NCBI GenBank assembly: GCA_900468285.1
Contig: UBTF01000005.1
Coordinates: 62,001-126,000, forward strand
DNA: 64,000 nt
Direction: 5' to 3'
Source: Hyphomicrobiales bacterium
GTDB taxonomy: Bacteria; Pseudomonadota; Alphaproteobacteria; Rhizobiales; Rhizobiaceae
A program made the position numbers and the translations under genes. This document shows, piece after piece, positions 1 through 9,052 of the stretch (the stretch's first letter is position 1; every line of letters begins with the position of its first letter). The notes under the pieces are model-generated. The model had not been told where the DNA came from and ran no database searches. It saw nothing but the letters and a program-made list of their open reading frames with translations.

Positions 1-184
1 CCCATTGTGATGCCGCGAACAAAATAAAATTTAACATAACGCTTTACCTAACAAATTACATTATGCAAGCTAAACAAACACGGTCGTGCAAGCTATCTGT
101 TTGGCGACGCAGCCGTGTAATATTGCGGGGTCGATCCTGAGGAGGAGAGGTAAACTCGCGATACTTGATTGGAGGAGGAAACAA
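1..184 (+). promoter_or_regulatory. Leader and probable promoter region of the ABC/C3-acid operon
   Basis: AT-rich stretch before the first gene, with no convincing coding sequence. It holds a pair of 9-bp direct repeats TGCAAGCTA (64-72 and 87-95) and ends in a strong Shine-Dalgarno run (ggaggagg) just before the ATG at 185. A TAATAT box at 118-123 could be a -10 element, but no good -35 is seen at the right distance. The left window edge may cut off a regulator gene. Confidence 0.5.
64..95. repeat. Direct repeat pair, candidate regulator site
   Basis: Two perfect copies of TGCAAGCTA start 23 bp apart, about two helical turns, upstream of the operon. CAAACA and TGTTTG also flank the second copy as short inverted arms. 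The position suits a transcription factor that controls the operon. The factor is unknown and not in the window. Confidence 0.35.
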
Positions 185-2113
185 ATGCAAGGATTCAATC
201 GCCGCGCGTTTCTCGCTGCGAGCGCTGCTGCCGTCATACTGCCCGCCCTGCAAGCCTTTGCGCAAACGAGCACTGTTCAAGAACCCGCCATGCTGGACGC
301 CATCGTCAAGGGCGGCAAGCTGCCAGCCGTTGCAAACCGCCTACCAATCAACCCGCTGGTCGTCACACCGCTTGACCGCGTCGGAACACACGGCGGTGAC
401 TGGAACAGCGCGATCGTCGGTGGCGGATCTCTGTCCATGCTGTTCCGCTATCAGGCTTACGAGCCGTTGTTGCGGTACGAGCCGGATTGGTCCGGCGTGG
501 TACCGAATGTCGCAGAGCATTATGAGAGCAACGCCGATGCCACCGAGTTTACCTTCAGGCTGCGCAAGGGCATGAAATGGTCGGACGGCGAACCGTTCAC
601 CACTGATGACATCATGTTTTGGTACGAGGATATCTTCGATTACAAGGGCCTCAACGATATCGGCCAGAACCATCTGCGCGCAGGTGGAAAGAAGGCCCGC
701 TTCGAAGCCGTGGACGATGTCACGTTCAAGGTTATTTTCGCAGCACCCAACGGTCTGTTTCCGCTTCGGCTGGCATGGGCCAATGATGACCAGACGACCC
801 GCGCGCCGAAACACTATCTCAAGCAGTTCCACATTAAATACAACCCCAACGCAGAACAGGAAGCCAAGACGAAGGGCGCTTCAGGCTGGATCCAGCTATT
901 TCAGCGCGAAGCGGGTCTAGTGGTAGACAACGAGTTCTTCCAGAATTCGCAGCGCCCCGTTATCCATGCTTGGAAGATGGCGGTAGCACCGGGACAAAGC
1001 ACCGATCGCGCCATCGCCGAGCGCAACCCGTTCTACTGGAAGGTCGATTCTGAGGGAAATCAACTGCCTTACATCGATCGCATTGTCTACCAGATGGTCG
1101 CCGATGCACAGGTATTGCTGTTGAAGGCGATGCAGGGCGAAATCGATCTGATGGATCAGTATATCGCCACGCCAGCTAATCGGGCCGTGCTTTACGATTC
1201 GCAGGAACAGGGTCAGTTTGGCCTGTATACGCTGACATCGACAGAAACCAACGAGATGGTGTTCCAGCTCAACCTCAACCATCCGGATGAAGCCAAGCGC
1301 AAGCTCTACGGTAACAAGGATTTCAGGGCAGCGCTTTCGATGGCGCTGGACCGGCAGGCGATCATCGACACGGTGTTCATCGGCCAGGGAACGATCTCAC
1401 AACCCGCAGTGCGGGCTGAAGACCCCCTTTACAACGAACGTCTGGCCACGCAATTCACCCAGTACGATCCCGATACGGCCAACGCTCTGCTAGACAAGAT
1501 ACTTCCCAACAAGGATGGCGAAGGCTTTCGGCAGGATGAAAATGGCAAGCGAGTGACGGTCATATTCGAGATCGATCAGGCCCGCACTACCTTCCTTGAC
1601 ATCTTTCAGCTGGCGCTGCCGATGTTTCATGCGGTGGGGGTGGACGTGCAAATGCGAAGCATGGATCGTTCACTATGGGAGGTACGTGTTCGCCAAGGCA
1701 TCGACTATGACGCGACCGCACACCGCTTCGGCGGCAATGGCGGCATCGCGGCCATTCTCGACCCTCGCTATTTCATTCCCAACACGACCGAGGCGCTGTA
1801 CGCCAAGGGATGGCAGCTGTGGTACCGCGATCCAGCGTCCAAAGGTGCGGTCGAGCCGCCGCAGCCGGTCAAGGATGCATTGGCGCGTTACGACCGTGTG
1901 CTGGGCTCGCCGGACCCGGAGGTGCAGCGAAAGCTGATGACGGAAATACTGGAGATCGCTGCCGACCAGTTTTACGTTTTCGGCGTGTGCCTGCCTAGCG
2001 ACAGCTACGGTGTGGTCAAGAACAATATGCAGAACGTTCCCAAATCCATGCCGAATTCATGGGGATATCCGACGCCCGGGCCCGCCAACCCTGAAACCTT
2101 TTTCAAGGCCTGA
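185..2113 (+). CDS. ABC transporter substrate-binding protein, family 5 (oligopeptide/opine/oligosaccharide class)
   Basis: Periplasmic solute receptor of 642 aa for the importer encoded just downstream. The start at 185 is chosen because it has a perfect ribosome site and gives a typical export signal with a twin-arginine-like core (NRRAFLAA) followed by a hydrophobic stretch ending near AFAQ. An upstream in-frame ATG at 86 would add 33 unlikely residues. The body has family-5 features, such as the segment FTFRLRKGMKWSDGEPFT and the later KDFRAALSMALDR block. No lipobox is seen. Members of this subgroup in rhizobia bind peptides, opines or oligosaccharides. The substrate cannot be read from sequence, but the glycosidase-like neighbour argues for a sugar derivative. 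Confidence 0.9.
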   Translation: MQGFNRRAFLAASAAAVILPALQAFAQTSTVQEPAMLDAIVKGGKLPAVANRLPINPLVVTPLDRVGTHGGDWNSAIVGGGSLSMLFRYQAYEPLLRYEPDWSGVVPNVAEHYESNADATEFTFRLRKGMKWSDGEPFTTDDIMFWYEDIFDYKGLNDIGQNHLRAGGKKARFEAVDDVTFKVIFAAPNGLFPLRLAWANDDQTTRAPKHYLKQFHIKYNPNAEQEAKTKGASGWIQLFQREAGLVVDNEFFQNSQRPVIHAWKMAVAPGQSTDRAIAERNPFYWKVDSEGNQLPYIDRIVYQMVADAQVLLLKAMQGEIDLMDQYIATPANRAVLYDSQEQGQFGLYTLTSTETNEMVFQLNLNHPDEAKRKLYGNKDFRAALSMALDRQAIIDTVFIGQGTISQPAVRAEDPLYNERLATQFTQYDPDTANALLDKILPNKDGEGFRQDENGKRVTVIFEIDQARTTFLDIFQLALPMFHAVGVDVQMRSMDRSLWEVRVRQGIDYDATAHRFGGNGGIAAILDPRYFIPNTTEALYAKGWQLWYRDPASKGAVEPPQPVKDALARYDRVLGSPDPEVQRKLMTEILEIAADQFYVFGVCLPSDSYGVVKNNMQNVPKSMPNSWGYPTPGPANPETFFKA

Positions 2114-2121
2114 TCCACCGT

Positions 2122-2150
2122 CCCATCCCGGCACCCGACACCGGGATGGG
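2122..2150 (+). promoter_or_regulatory. Intercistronic hairpin after the binding-protein gene
   Basis: A perfect 10-bp stem (CCCATCCCGG / CCGGGATGGG) with a 9-nt loop lies 9 nt after the stop codon. No T-run follows, so it is more likely an mRNA-stabilising or attenuating hairpin than a full terminator. Such hairpins commonly let the binding protein be made in excess over the permeases. Confidence 0.6.
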
Positions 2151-2212
2151 CACATCAACGTTACAAACGCGCTTGATGGGCGCGACGGCATTCTATTGTC
2201 ATTGGAGACCAC

Positions 2213-4327
2213 ATGTTGCATCGACCAACCGCCATTTCCGAAACTGCCGTTCGCTCTCCCGAATGGTTCAAATCCGCCACTCGCTGGACACAGTTGACGT
2301 TTGCGGAAGACGACCCGGCGAAATATGACCCCGAATTCTGGATCGATGTTTTCAAGCGCACCAAGTCGAATGCGGTCTGCCTTTCGGCGGGCGGCTATAT
2401 CGCCTACTACCCAAGCGAAATTCCCCTTCACTACGTGTCCAGCTTCATCGGCGACTCCGACCCATTCGGCACCATCGTGGAAGGCGCACGCAAAATGGGA
2501 ATGCACGTCATGGCGCGCGTCGACCCGCACGCCATCCATGCAGATGCGGCAAAGGCCCATCCCGAATGGGTGGCGATCAATGCGGATGGAAGCCCGCGTG
2601 AGCATTGGGCATTTCCCGGCATCTACGTCACCGATGCGCTGGGGAGCTATAATCGCGACTTCACTACTGATGTCATTAGCGAAGTCGTGACCAAATATGA
2701 CATTGATGCCGTGTTCGCCAACCGCTGGCAGGGGCATGGCGTGTCCTACAGCGAAGACAATCGCAAACGCTTCAGGCAGGAAACAGGTTTTGATCTGCCG
2801 TTGAAACCGGATGCAACCGATCCGGCGTGGCAGGCCTGGGCGGCATGGCGCAGACGCATTCTCACAGAACTCGTGGTCTATTGGGACGAGACAGTCAAAT
2901 CCATCCGTCCCCATGCCAGCTTCATCCCGAATATGAGTGGATCGTCGCTGATGGAATTCGACCTTTCGCTCATTCAGAAGCATTGCCCGATCCTGTTCGT
3001 CGATCACCAGGCGCGCCAGGGTGTGGAAGTCGGCTGGTCCGCCGGGCGTAACGGTAAACGTATTCGTGGAACGTTCCGCGACCGGCCCGTTGGCCTCATC
3101 ACCTCCATAGGCCCAGAGGAAGAATATCGATGGAAGGATTCCGTCCAGAGCGGCGAGGAAATCAAGCTCTGGATTCACGATGGCATGGCGCAGGGCCTTT
3201 TCCCTTGGTTCACTAAATTCAATGCCTGCGTTCCCGATGACCGCTGGGTGCGGCCCGTTGCGGAAGCCTTCAATCTCCATGCAGACATCGAGCCGCATCT
3301 GGAGGGCATGCAGCCAACCGCCGAAATCGCCATCATCGATCCGTCAACGACGCTGCGGCACTGGGCACCGGAGCAGCGCCACATTGCCGAACATAATGAT
3401 CTTGGCTTTTATCATGCGCTGGTGGAAGCACGCATTCCGTTCGAATTTCTTTCCGATCAGGTTATAAACGCGGATGCATTGGATCGGTTCAAGCTCATCA
3501 TCCTGGCCAATGCCACGTATCTGTCTGACGACCAGTGCGCGGCCATCGAGCAGTATGTGCGGCGCGGCGGGTCGGTCGTGGCCGCGCATGAAACCTCTCT
3601 ATATAATGAAGTCGGCAAGCGGCGCGATGATTTCGGCCTGTCGAATGTCTTCGGTGCCTCGCTGACTTCCGCACCTCGTGGGCCTGTCAAGAACACCTAT
3701 GTCGCGCTGTCCGATCCGCACCCGTTGAACGAGGGTTACGAGGGGGCTAAGCGCATCATTGGCGGCACTCACATGATTGCAGTGGATGCAAATTCGGATG
3801 CGGAAACGCCGTTCCTTTACGTTCCCGATTTTCCAGACCTGCCCATGGAGGAAGTCTACCCACGTAAAGCGCCGTGCGGCGCTGCCGTGGTTGCGCGTGA
3901 GACTGGCCATGGAGGTCGCGTGGTCTACATTCCATGGAACATCGGCGAAGTCTTCTGGAAGGTGCTTGCACCCGATCACGGCAGGCTGATCGCAAACGCC
4001 GTGAATTGGGCTCTTGGTCAGGACCATCGTGTGACGGTTGACGGAAAAGGCATCATCGATATCGCCATCTATGAAAACGAGGATGCGATGGCAATCTTCC
4101 TCGTCAACCTCACCAACCCGATGATGATGAAAGGTCCCTTGCGGGAGGTCTATCCGATCGGCGAACAGACACTATCGATCAAACTGCCGAAGGGTCGCAC
4201 GTCAGTCTCGGTGAAATCACTTGTGAAAAACGAGACGGCGTCATGCAAGATCGTTGGCAACCGCGCACAAATCACCGTGCCTTCCATCCATGACCTCGAA
4301 ACGGTTCATCTGACCTGGCAATCATAA
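2213..4327 (+). CDS. Glycosidase-like protein: GHL6-type TIM barrel plus beta-galactosidase trimerisation-like domain
   Basis: Soluble 704-aa protein with no signal peptide, so probably cytoplasmic. Residues about 20-370 resemble the putative glycoside hydrolase GHL6 barrel (NAVCLSAGGYIAYYPSEIP, DAVFANRWQGHG). Residues about 390-610 resemble the GH42 middle/trimerisation domain with its flavodoxin-like glutamine-amidotransferase fold (YHALVEARIPFEFLSDQ, RGGSVVAAHETSLY). A smaller beta-domain follows. The ATG at 2213 has a ggag ribosome site. It sits between the binding-protein and permease genes, which suggests it acts on the imported compound, probably cleaving a glycosidic bond. No activity is established for most GHL6 proteins, so the substrate is open. 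Confidence 0.75.
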   Translation: MLHRPTAISETAVRSPEWFKSATRWTQLTFAEDDPAKYDPEFWIDVFKRTKSNAVCLSAGGYIAYYPSEIPLHYVSSFIGDSDPFGTIVEGARKMGMHVMARVDPHAIHADAAKAHPEWVAINADGSPREHWAFPGIYVTDALGSYNRDFTTDVISEVVTKYDIDAVFANRWQGHGVSYSEDNRKRFRQETGFDLPLKPDATDPAWQAWAAWRRRILTELVVYWDETVKSIRPHASFIPNMSGSSLMEFDLSLIQKHCPILFVDHQARQGVEVGWSAGRNGKRIRGTFRDRPVGLITSIGPEEEYRWKDSVQSGEEIKLWIHDGMAQGLFPWFTKFNACVPDDRWVRPVAEAFNLHADIEPHLEGMQPTAEIAIIDPSTTLRHWAPEQRHIAEHNDLGFYHALVEARIPFEFLSDQVINADALDRFKLIILANATYLSDDQCAAIEQYVRRGGSVVAAHETSLYNEVGKRRDDFGLSNVFGASLTSAPRGPVKNTYVALSDPHPLNEGYEGAKRIIGGTHMIAVDANSDAETPFLYVPDFPDLPMEEVYPRKAPCGAAVVARETGHGGRVVYIPWNIGEVFWKVLAPDHGRLIANAVNWALGQDHRVTVDGKGIIDIAIYENEDAMAIFLVNLTNPMMMKGPLREVYPIGEQTLSIKLPKGRTSVSVKSLVKNETASCKIVGNRAQITVPSIHDLETVHLTWQS

Positions 4328-4355
4328 GCCGGATAGCATGTAGCGGGAGGAACCC

Positions 4356-5342
4356 ATGCTGACATATGTGGCGAAGCGCGTTATTTACATGATACCGACC
4401 CTATTCGGCATGTCCTTGATCGCATTCATGATCATTCAGTTGCCACCCGGCGATTATCTGACCTCACTTCTTTCCACCATGGCCGATGGCGGACAGAATC
4501 TTGACGAGGCGACGATTGCGCGCCTGCGCGCGCAATATGGTCTCGATCAACCGGTCTATGTCCAGTATTTCGTATGGATCAGCGGAATACTGACCCGTGG
4601 CGATTTCGGATATTCTTTCGAGTGGAACCAGCCGGTATCGACCCTGATCTGGGACCGGATGGGTTCGACCCTTTTGATCTCGCTTGCAAGCCTACTACTG
4701 GTCTGGGCGATATCGCTCCCAATCGGGATCTATTCCGCGGTCAGGCGCCATTCCTTCGGCGACCATGCCTTTACGCTCCTCGGCTTCATTGGGCTGGCCG
4801 TTCCGAACTTCATCATGGCGCTGACGCTGATGTATGCGAGCTACCGGTTTTTTGGCCAAAGCGTTGGCGGGATATTTTCTCCCGCCTTCGTAGATGCGCG
4901 GTGGAGCATCGCAAAATTTCAGGACATGCTCAGCCACATGTGGATACCGGTCATCGTCATCGCCATGTCGGGCACTGCTGCCATGATCAGAATTCTGCGG
5001 GCAAACCTGTCGGACGAATTAAGCAAGCCCTATGTCATCACGGCCCGCGCCAAGGGTTTGCCCGAGCGCAAGGTTATCGTGAAATACCCCGTCCGCATCG
5101 CTCTCAACCCTTTCGTCAGCTCTATCGGCTGGGTACTGCCCGACCTTGTTTCCGGCGTTACCATCACCGCCATCGTGCTGAACCTTCCAACGGCCGGACC
5201 GCTTCTGTTGCGGGCGCTGGTCGGTCAGGACATGTATCTGGCCGGAAGTTTCATTCTCCTGATGGGCGTGCTGACACTGGTGGGCATGCTGATCTCAGAC
5301 ATATTGCTTGCGGTGCTCGACCCCCGCATCCGGTTCAATTGA
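4356..5342 (+). CDS. ABC transporter permease, DppB/OppB type
   Basis: Inner-membrane permease of 328 aa. The N-terminus has the DppB hallmark (first membrane segment followed by LPPGDYLTSLL), and five to six hydrophobic segments follow. The EAA loop is visible as the stretch around TARAKGLPERKVIVKYPVRIALNP. The start at 4356 is preceded by gggaggaaccc. It pairs with the permease that begins 10 bp downstream to form the membrane channel. Confidence 0.92.
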   Translation: MLTYVAKRVIYMIPTLFGMSLIAFMIIQLPPGDYLTSLLSTMADGGQNLDEATIARLRAQYGLDQPVYVQYFVWISGILTRGDFGYSFEWNQPVSTLIWDRMGSTLLISLASLLLVWAISLPIGIYSAVRRHSFGDHAFTLLGFIGLAVPNFIMALTLMYASYRFFGQSVGGIFSPAFVDARWSIAKFQDMLSHMWIPVIVIAMSGTAAMIRILRANLSDELSKPYVITARAKGLPERKVIVKYPVRIALNPFVSSIGWVLPDLVSGVTITAIVLNLPTAGPLLLRALVGQDMYLAGSFILLMGVLTLVGMLISDILLAVLDPRIRFN

Positions 5343-5352
5343 GGGGGTGGCC

Positions 5353-6528
5353 ATGACTATCAACCAGAACCCAACCGTCGCACTGGAAACCGGCCCGGCC
5401 ATCAGCCCGTTGAAGTCCGGGCGCAAGGTAGCAAGCCTGGAGGCTGCGGGGCAGTGGACGCTCATCCGTCAGCGCTTCTTCCGTCACAAGGTCGCCGCCT
5501 TTGCCGCAGGCATCATTCTTTTGCTTTATCTCATCGGTGCCTTTGCCGAGTTTCTGGCACCGAGCCTGCCGAACACGTCGCGCCCGCAATACACCTTTGC
5601 GCCGCCGCAACGCATTGCGCTGTTTGCACCGACTGCCGATGGTGGCTCGCAATTTCTGCCACATGTGAAGGGCTACAAGATCGAGATCGAGCCGAGAGCC
5701 CTTCGCCGCAGCTTCGTCGTCGACGACACAAAAATCACTCCCATCGGATTTTTCGTCAAAGGTGCACCCTACAAGCTGTGGGGCATCATTCCGCTGGAAA
5801 CGCATCTGGTCGGTCCGCTGAACGCCCGTGACCCGATGTATCTGCTGGGTTCGGACCGGCTCGGACGAGATCTCATGAGCCGACTGATCTATGGAACCCG
5901 TGTTTCCATGTCCATCGGCCTTATAGGCGTCGCCATTTCATTGACGCTCGGCGTCGTGATGGGCGCAATCTCAGGCTATTATGGCGGCTGGGTGGACACG
6001 CTTATTCAACGCGTCATCGAGATCGTCAGCGCGATGCCGACCATACCGCTCTGGCTGGGGCTGGCCGCCGCCATACCCCTCACCTGGTCGCCGCTATCGG
6101 TCTACTTCGTCGTCACGCTGATCGTTTCGCTGTTGAGCTGGACCGGTTTAGCGCGCGAGGTTCGAGGACGATTTTTCGCTCTACGCGGCGATGATTTCGT
6201 GACGGCTGCACGGCTGGACGGCGCCGGGGAACGGCGGATCATATTCCGCCACATCCTACCATCTCTGACCAGCCACATTCTGGCGGTGGTGACGCTTGCC
6301 ATTCCCACCATGATCGTTGCTGAAACCTCACTATCGTTTCTCGGTGTCGGACTGAAACCACCGGTCGTCAGTTGGGGTGTGCTGTTGCAGGACGCACAGA
6401 ACGTGCGCACGGTTGCTACCGCCCCGTGGCTGTTGATCTGGCCCAGCCTTGCGGTCGTGCTGGCTGTGCTGTCCTTCAATTTCTTCGGCGATGGCCTGCG
6501 CGATGCAGCCGACCCCTACGACAGATGA
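5353..6528 (+). CDS. ABC transporter permease, DppC/OppC type
   Basis: Second membrane subunit, 391 aa. The ATG at 5353 follows gagggggtggcc and lies 10 bp after the stop of the first permease. It has an unusually long region between the first membrane segment (near residues 40-60) and the permease core, which begins around GSDRLGRDLMSRLIYGTRVS, a classic DppC motif. The EAA loop is seen at TAARLDGAGERRIIFRHILPS. Long extracytoplasmic inserts of this kind occur in DppC proteins of oligosaccharide-linked importers. Confidence 0.92.
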   Translation: MTINQNPTVALETGPAISPLKSGRKVASLEAAGQWTLIRQRFFRHKVAAFAAGIILLLYLIGAFAEFLAPSLPNTSRPQYTFAPPQRIALFAPTADGGSQFLPHVKGYKIEIEPRALRRSFVVDDTKITPIGFFVKGAPYKLWGIIPLETHLVGPLNARDPMYLLGSDRLGRDLMSRLIYGTRVSMSIGLIGVAISLTLGVVMGAISGYYGGWVDTLIQRVIEIVSAMPTIPLWLGLAAAIPLTWSPLSVYFVVTLIVSLLSWTGLAREVRGRFFALRGDDFVTAARLDGAGERRIIFRHILPSLTSHILAVVTLAIPTMIVAETSLSFLGVGLKPPVVSWGVLLQDAQNVRTVATAPWLLIWPSLAVVLAVLSFNFFGDGLRDAADPYDR

Positions 6529-6539
6529 GAGGACGTGAG

Positions 6540-8252
6540 ATGACAAAGCCCGAAACTTTGCTGGCGGTCAAAGACCTGTCCGTCGATTTCCATCTCAGAA
6601 CCCATGTACTTCATGCCGTTCGCAAAGTCAGTTTCGACCTTGAACCTGGAAAGACGCTCGCACTGGTGGGAGAGAGCGGTTCAGGCAAATCGGTGACCGC
6701 CCGTGCCCTGATGCGGATCATTGACAAGCCCGGACAGATGACCGGTGGCCAGATCGTCCTCAATGGGCCAAACGGTCCTGTCGATGTCGCGAAATTTGCA
6801 GCAAGCAGTCGCGAAGTTCTGGCCATTCGCGGTGGACGGATCGGCCTGATTTTTCAGGAACCTATGAGTTCGCTATCGCCGGTCCACACCATCGGCTCAC
6901 AGATCATCGAAGCTGTGCGTTTGCATCGACGCGTGTCGAAGAAGCAGGCCAGGGAGCGCTGTATCGAACTGCTGCGGCAAGTGGAGATCCCGCAACCGGA
7001 ACTGATGGCCGACCGGTACACGTTCGAGTTTTCCGGCGGAATGCGCCAGCGGGCGATGATTGCCATGGCGCTTGCCTGCGACCCAGAAGTCCTGATTGCC
7101 GATGAGCCGACGACGGCGCTGGATGTGACGACGCAGGCCGAAATCCTCGATCTCATCAAGCGGCTGCAGGTCGAGCGCGGCATGGCGATGCTGCTCATCA
7201 CCCACGACATGGGCATCGTTGCCGAAGTCGCGGATGAGGTCGCTGTTATGCGCTTTGGAAAGATAGTCGAAAAAGGCCCGGTAGACGAGATTTTTCACGA
7301 CAGCCAGCACCCCTACACTCGGCAGCTTCTGGAAGCGACGGTCAAGCTTGAAAGCGGAGCGGCGATCCGCAGGCTGCCGGCGTCGCTGACAGCCAACGTG
7401 TCTCCCATCCTTTCGGTGCGCAATCTTTCCAAAATTTACGGCGCACCATCTGGACTGTTTTCGCGGAGTGGCGGTCGCGGTCTGGTGGCCGTGGATGACG
7501 CAAATCTCGATTTGTTTGCCGGCGAAAATCTCGGCATTGTCGGCGAAAGCGGCTCGGGCAAAACCACACTTGGACGGATGATACTGCGCATTGTCGAGCC
7601 GACCTCCGGGACGATCGCCTATCGCGAAAAAGCCGATGCGGCACCGATCGACGTCACGTCACTGAGCAAAGTGGGTCTGCGCCGCTACCATCAGGATGTG
7701 CGTCTCATCTTTCAAGATCCGTTTGCATCGCTCAACCCACGCATGACGGTCAAGCAGATCATCGGCGATCCTCTGGTCATCGCCGGTGGCATGTCCGGCA
7801 AAGCGGTGGAGACGCGCGTTGCCGAACTTCTACAAAATGTCGGGCTCGATCCGCTGGCGATGGAGAGGTACCCACATGCCTTCTCCGGTGGCCAGCGTCA
7901 GCGGATCGGCATTGCAAGGGCGCTTGCCGTCAACCCGATGGTCATCGTCGCCGACGAGGCGACCTCGGCGCTCGACGTCTCGATCCGGAGCCAGATCCTT
8001 GACCTCCTGCTCGACATTCAAAAGCAGCTCAATCTCAGCTTTATCTTCATTTCACACGATATCTCGGTGGTCCGCTATTTCTGCGACCGCGTCGCGGTCA
8101 TGCACAAAGGCAAGATCGTTGAGGTGGGTGATGCGGAAACCATCTGCACCGCCCCCTCGCAGCCTTACACGAAACGATTGATCTCTTCCGTTCCGAACCC
8201 CGACCCCCGCAACAAGCGCATGCTGCACCGCCTGCGCGCAGACCAAGTTTGA
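6540..8252 (+). CDS. Fused double ATP-binding protein of the oligopeptide-type ABC importer
   Basis: 570-aa fusion of DppD- and DppF-like ATPases that would power the importer by itself. The first domain has Walker A GESGSGKS, signature FSGGMRQR and Walker B leading to ADEPTTALD. The second repeats this with GESGSGKTT, FSGGQRQR and ADEATSALD. The DppD/F-type C-terminal extension (HPYTRQLLEA, QPYTKRLISS) follows each domain. The start at 6540 follows gaggacgtgag. It is 11 bp from the upstream permease, in one operon. Confidence 0.94.
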   Translation: MTKPETLLAVKDLSVDFHLRTHVLHAVRKVSFDLEPGKTLALVGESGSGKSVTARALMRIIDKPGQMTGGQIVLNGPNGPVDVAKFAASSREVLAIRGGRIGLIFQEPMSSLSPVHTIGSQIIEAVRLHRRVSKKQARERCIELLRQVEIPQPELMADRYTFEFSGGMRQRAMIAMALACDPEVLIADEPTTALDVTTQAEILDLIKRLQVERGMAMLLITHDMGIVAEVADEVAVMRFGKIVEKGPVDEIFHDSQHPYTRQLLEATVKLESGAAIRRLPASLTANVSPILSVRNLSKIYGAPSGLFSRSGGRGLVAVDDANLDLFAGENLGIVGESGSGKTTLGRMILRIVEPTSGTIAYREKADAAPIDVTSLSKVGLRRYHQDVRLIFQDPFASLNPRMTVKQIIGDPLVIAGGMSGKAVETRVAELLQNVGLDPLAMERYPHAFSGGQRQRIGIARALAVNPMVIVADEATSALDVSIRSQILDLLLDIQKQLNLSFIFISHDISVVRYFCDRVAVMHKGKIVEVGDAETICTAPSQPYTKRLISSVPNPDPRNKRMLHRLRADQV

Positions 8253-8263
8253 GGCCATTGCCG

Positions 8264-9049
8264 ATGCCGAAATTCGCCGCCAACCTGTCCATGCTTTACA
8301 CCGAACATCCGTTCATGGATCGGTTTGCCGCTGCTGCTACCGATGGATTTGCGGCAGTGGAATATGTAAGCCCCTACGAGGAGGCTCCAGAGAGAATTGC
8401 AGCGGAGCTCAAGAGGTGCAATCTGACGCAGGCCCTGTTCAACCTGCCGCCAGGCCACTGGGCCGCAGGCGAGCGCGGCATCGCCTGCCTGCCGGAGCGG
8501 GTCTCCGAATTTGAGATGTCCGTGGAAACGGCAATCCGCTATGCAAAAGTTCTGGGATGCCGAAAGATCAATTGTCTGGCCGGCATTCAACCGCCCGGCG
8601 TCGATCAACAGGTTCTGAAAGACACGCTCGTCGGCAATCTCAGGCACGCGGCGCAACGTCTGGCGGATGCCGGAATTGCCCTTGTCTTCGAGCCCATCAA
8701 CACCCGCGACATACCCGGATATTTCGTCACCAACACCGATCAGGCCGAGCGGATCATGGACCGTGTCGGGCATTCCAACCTGCTGATCCAATATGATTTT
8801 TATCACATGCAAATCATGCAGGGCGATCTCGTCGCGACCTTTGAGCGCCTGCTCGACAAGGTCGGCCACGTTCAGATCGCCGATAATCCCGGAAGGCATG
8901 AGCCGGGGACGGGCGAGATCAACCACGACTTTATTTTCAAGCGGCTGGATGAACTTGGTTACGACGGGTGGGTCGGCTGCGAATACCGACCGGCGTCGAC
9001 TACCAGTGCAGGCCTTGGCTGGTTGAAAGCATATCAACAGGAGGACTGA
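8264..9049 (+). CDS. hyi: Hydroxypyruvate isomerase family protein (Hyi/OtnI)
   Basis: 261-aa TIM-barrel sugar-isomerase-like enzyme expected to interconvert hydroxypyruvate and tartronate semialdehyde. Family landmarks are MPKFAANLSMLYTEHPF at the N-terminus, the acidic metal/catalytic motif FEPINTRDIPGYF, and HVQIADNPGRHEPGTGEI with a later EYRP. The ATG at 8264 is preferred over a TTG at 8249 that overlaps the ATPase stop. The close relative OtnI isomerises 2-oxo-tetronates, but no OtnK-type kinase is present here, and the next two genes fit the hydroxypyruvate route better. Confidence 0.85.
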   Translation: MPKFAANLSMLYTEHPFMDRFAAAATDGFAAVEYVSPYEEAPERIAAELKRCNLTQALFNLPPGHWAAGERGIACLPERVSEFEMSVETAIRYAKVLGCRKINCLAGIQPPGVDQQVLKDTLVGNLRHAAQRLADAGIALVFEPINTRDIPGYFVTNTDQAERIMDRVGHSNLLIQYDFYHMQIMQGDLVATFERLLDKVGHVQIADNPGRHEPGTGEINHDFIFKRLDELGYDGWVGCEYRPASTTSAGLGWLKAYQQED

Positions 9050-9052
9050 GCT

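Noticed and set aside
2057-3298. Long open frame on the minus strand opposite the glycosidase-like gene
   Set aside because: Antisense to a gene with clear domains, no ribosome site and no family resemblance. Long antisense frames are common in this GC-rich DNA.
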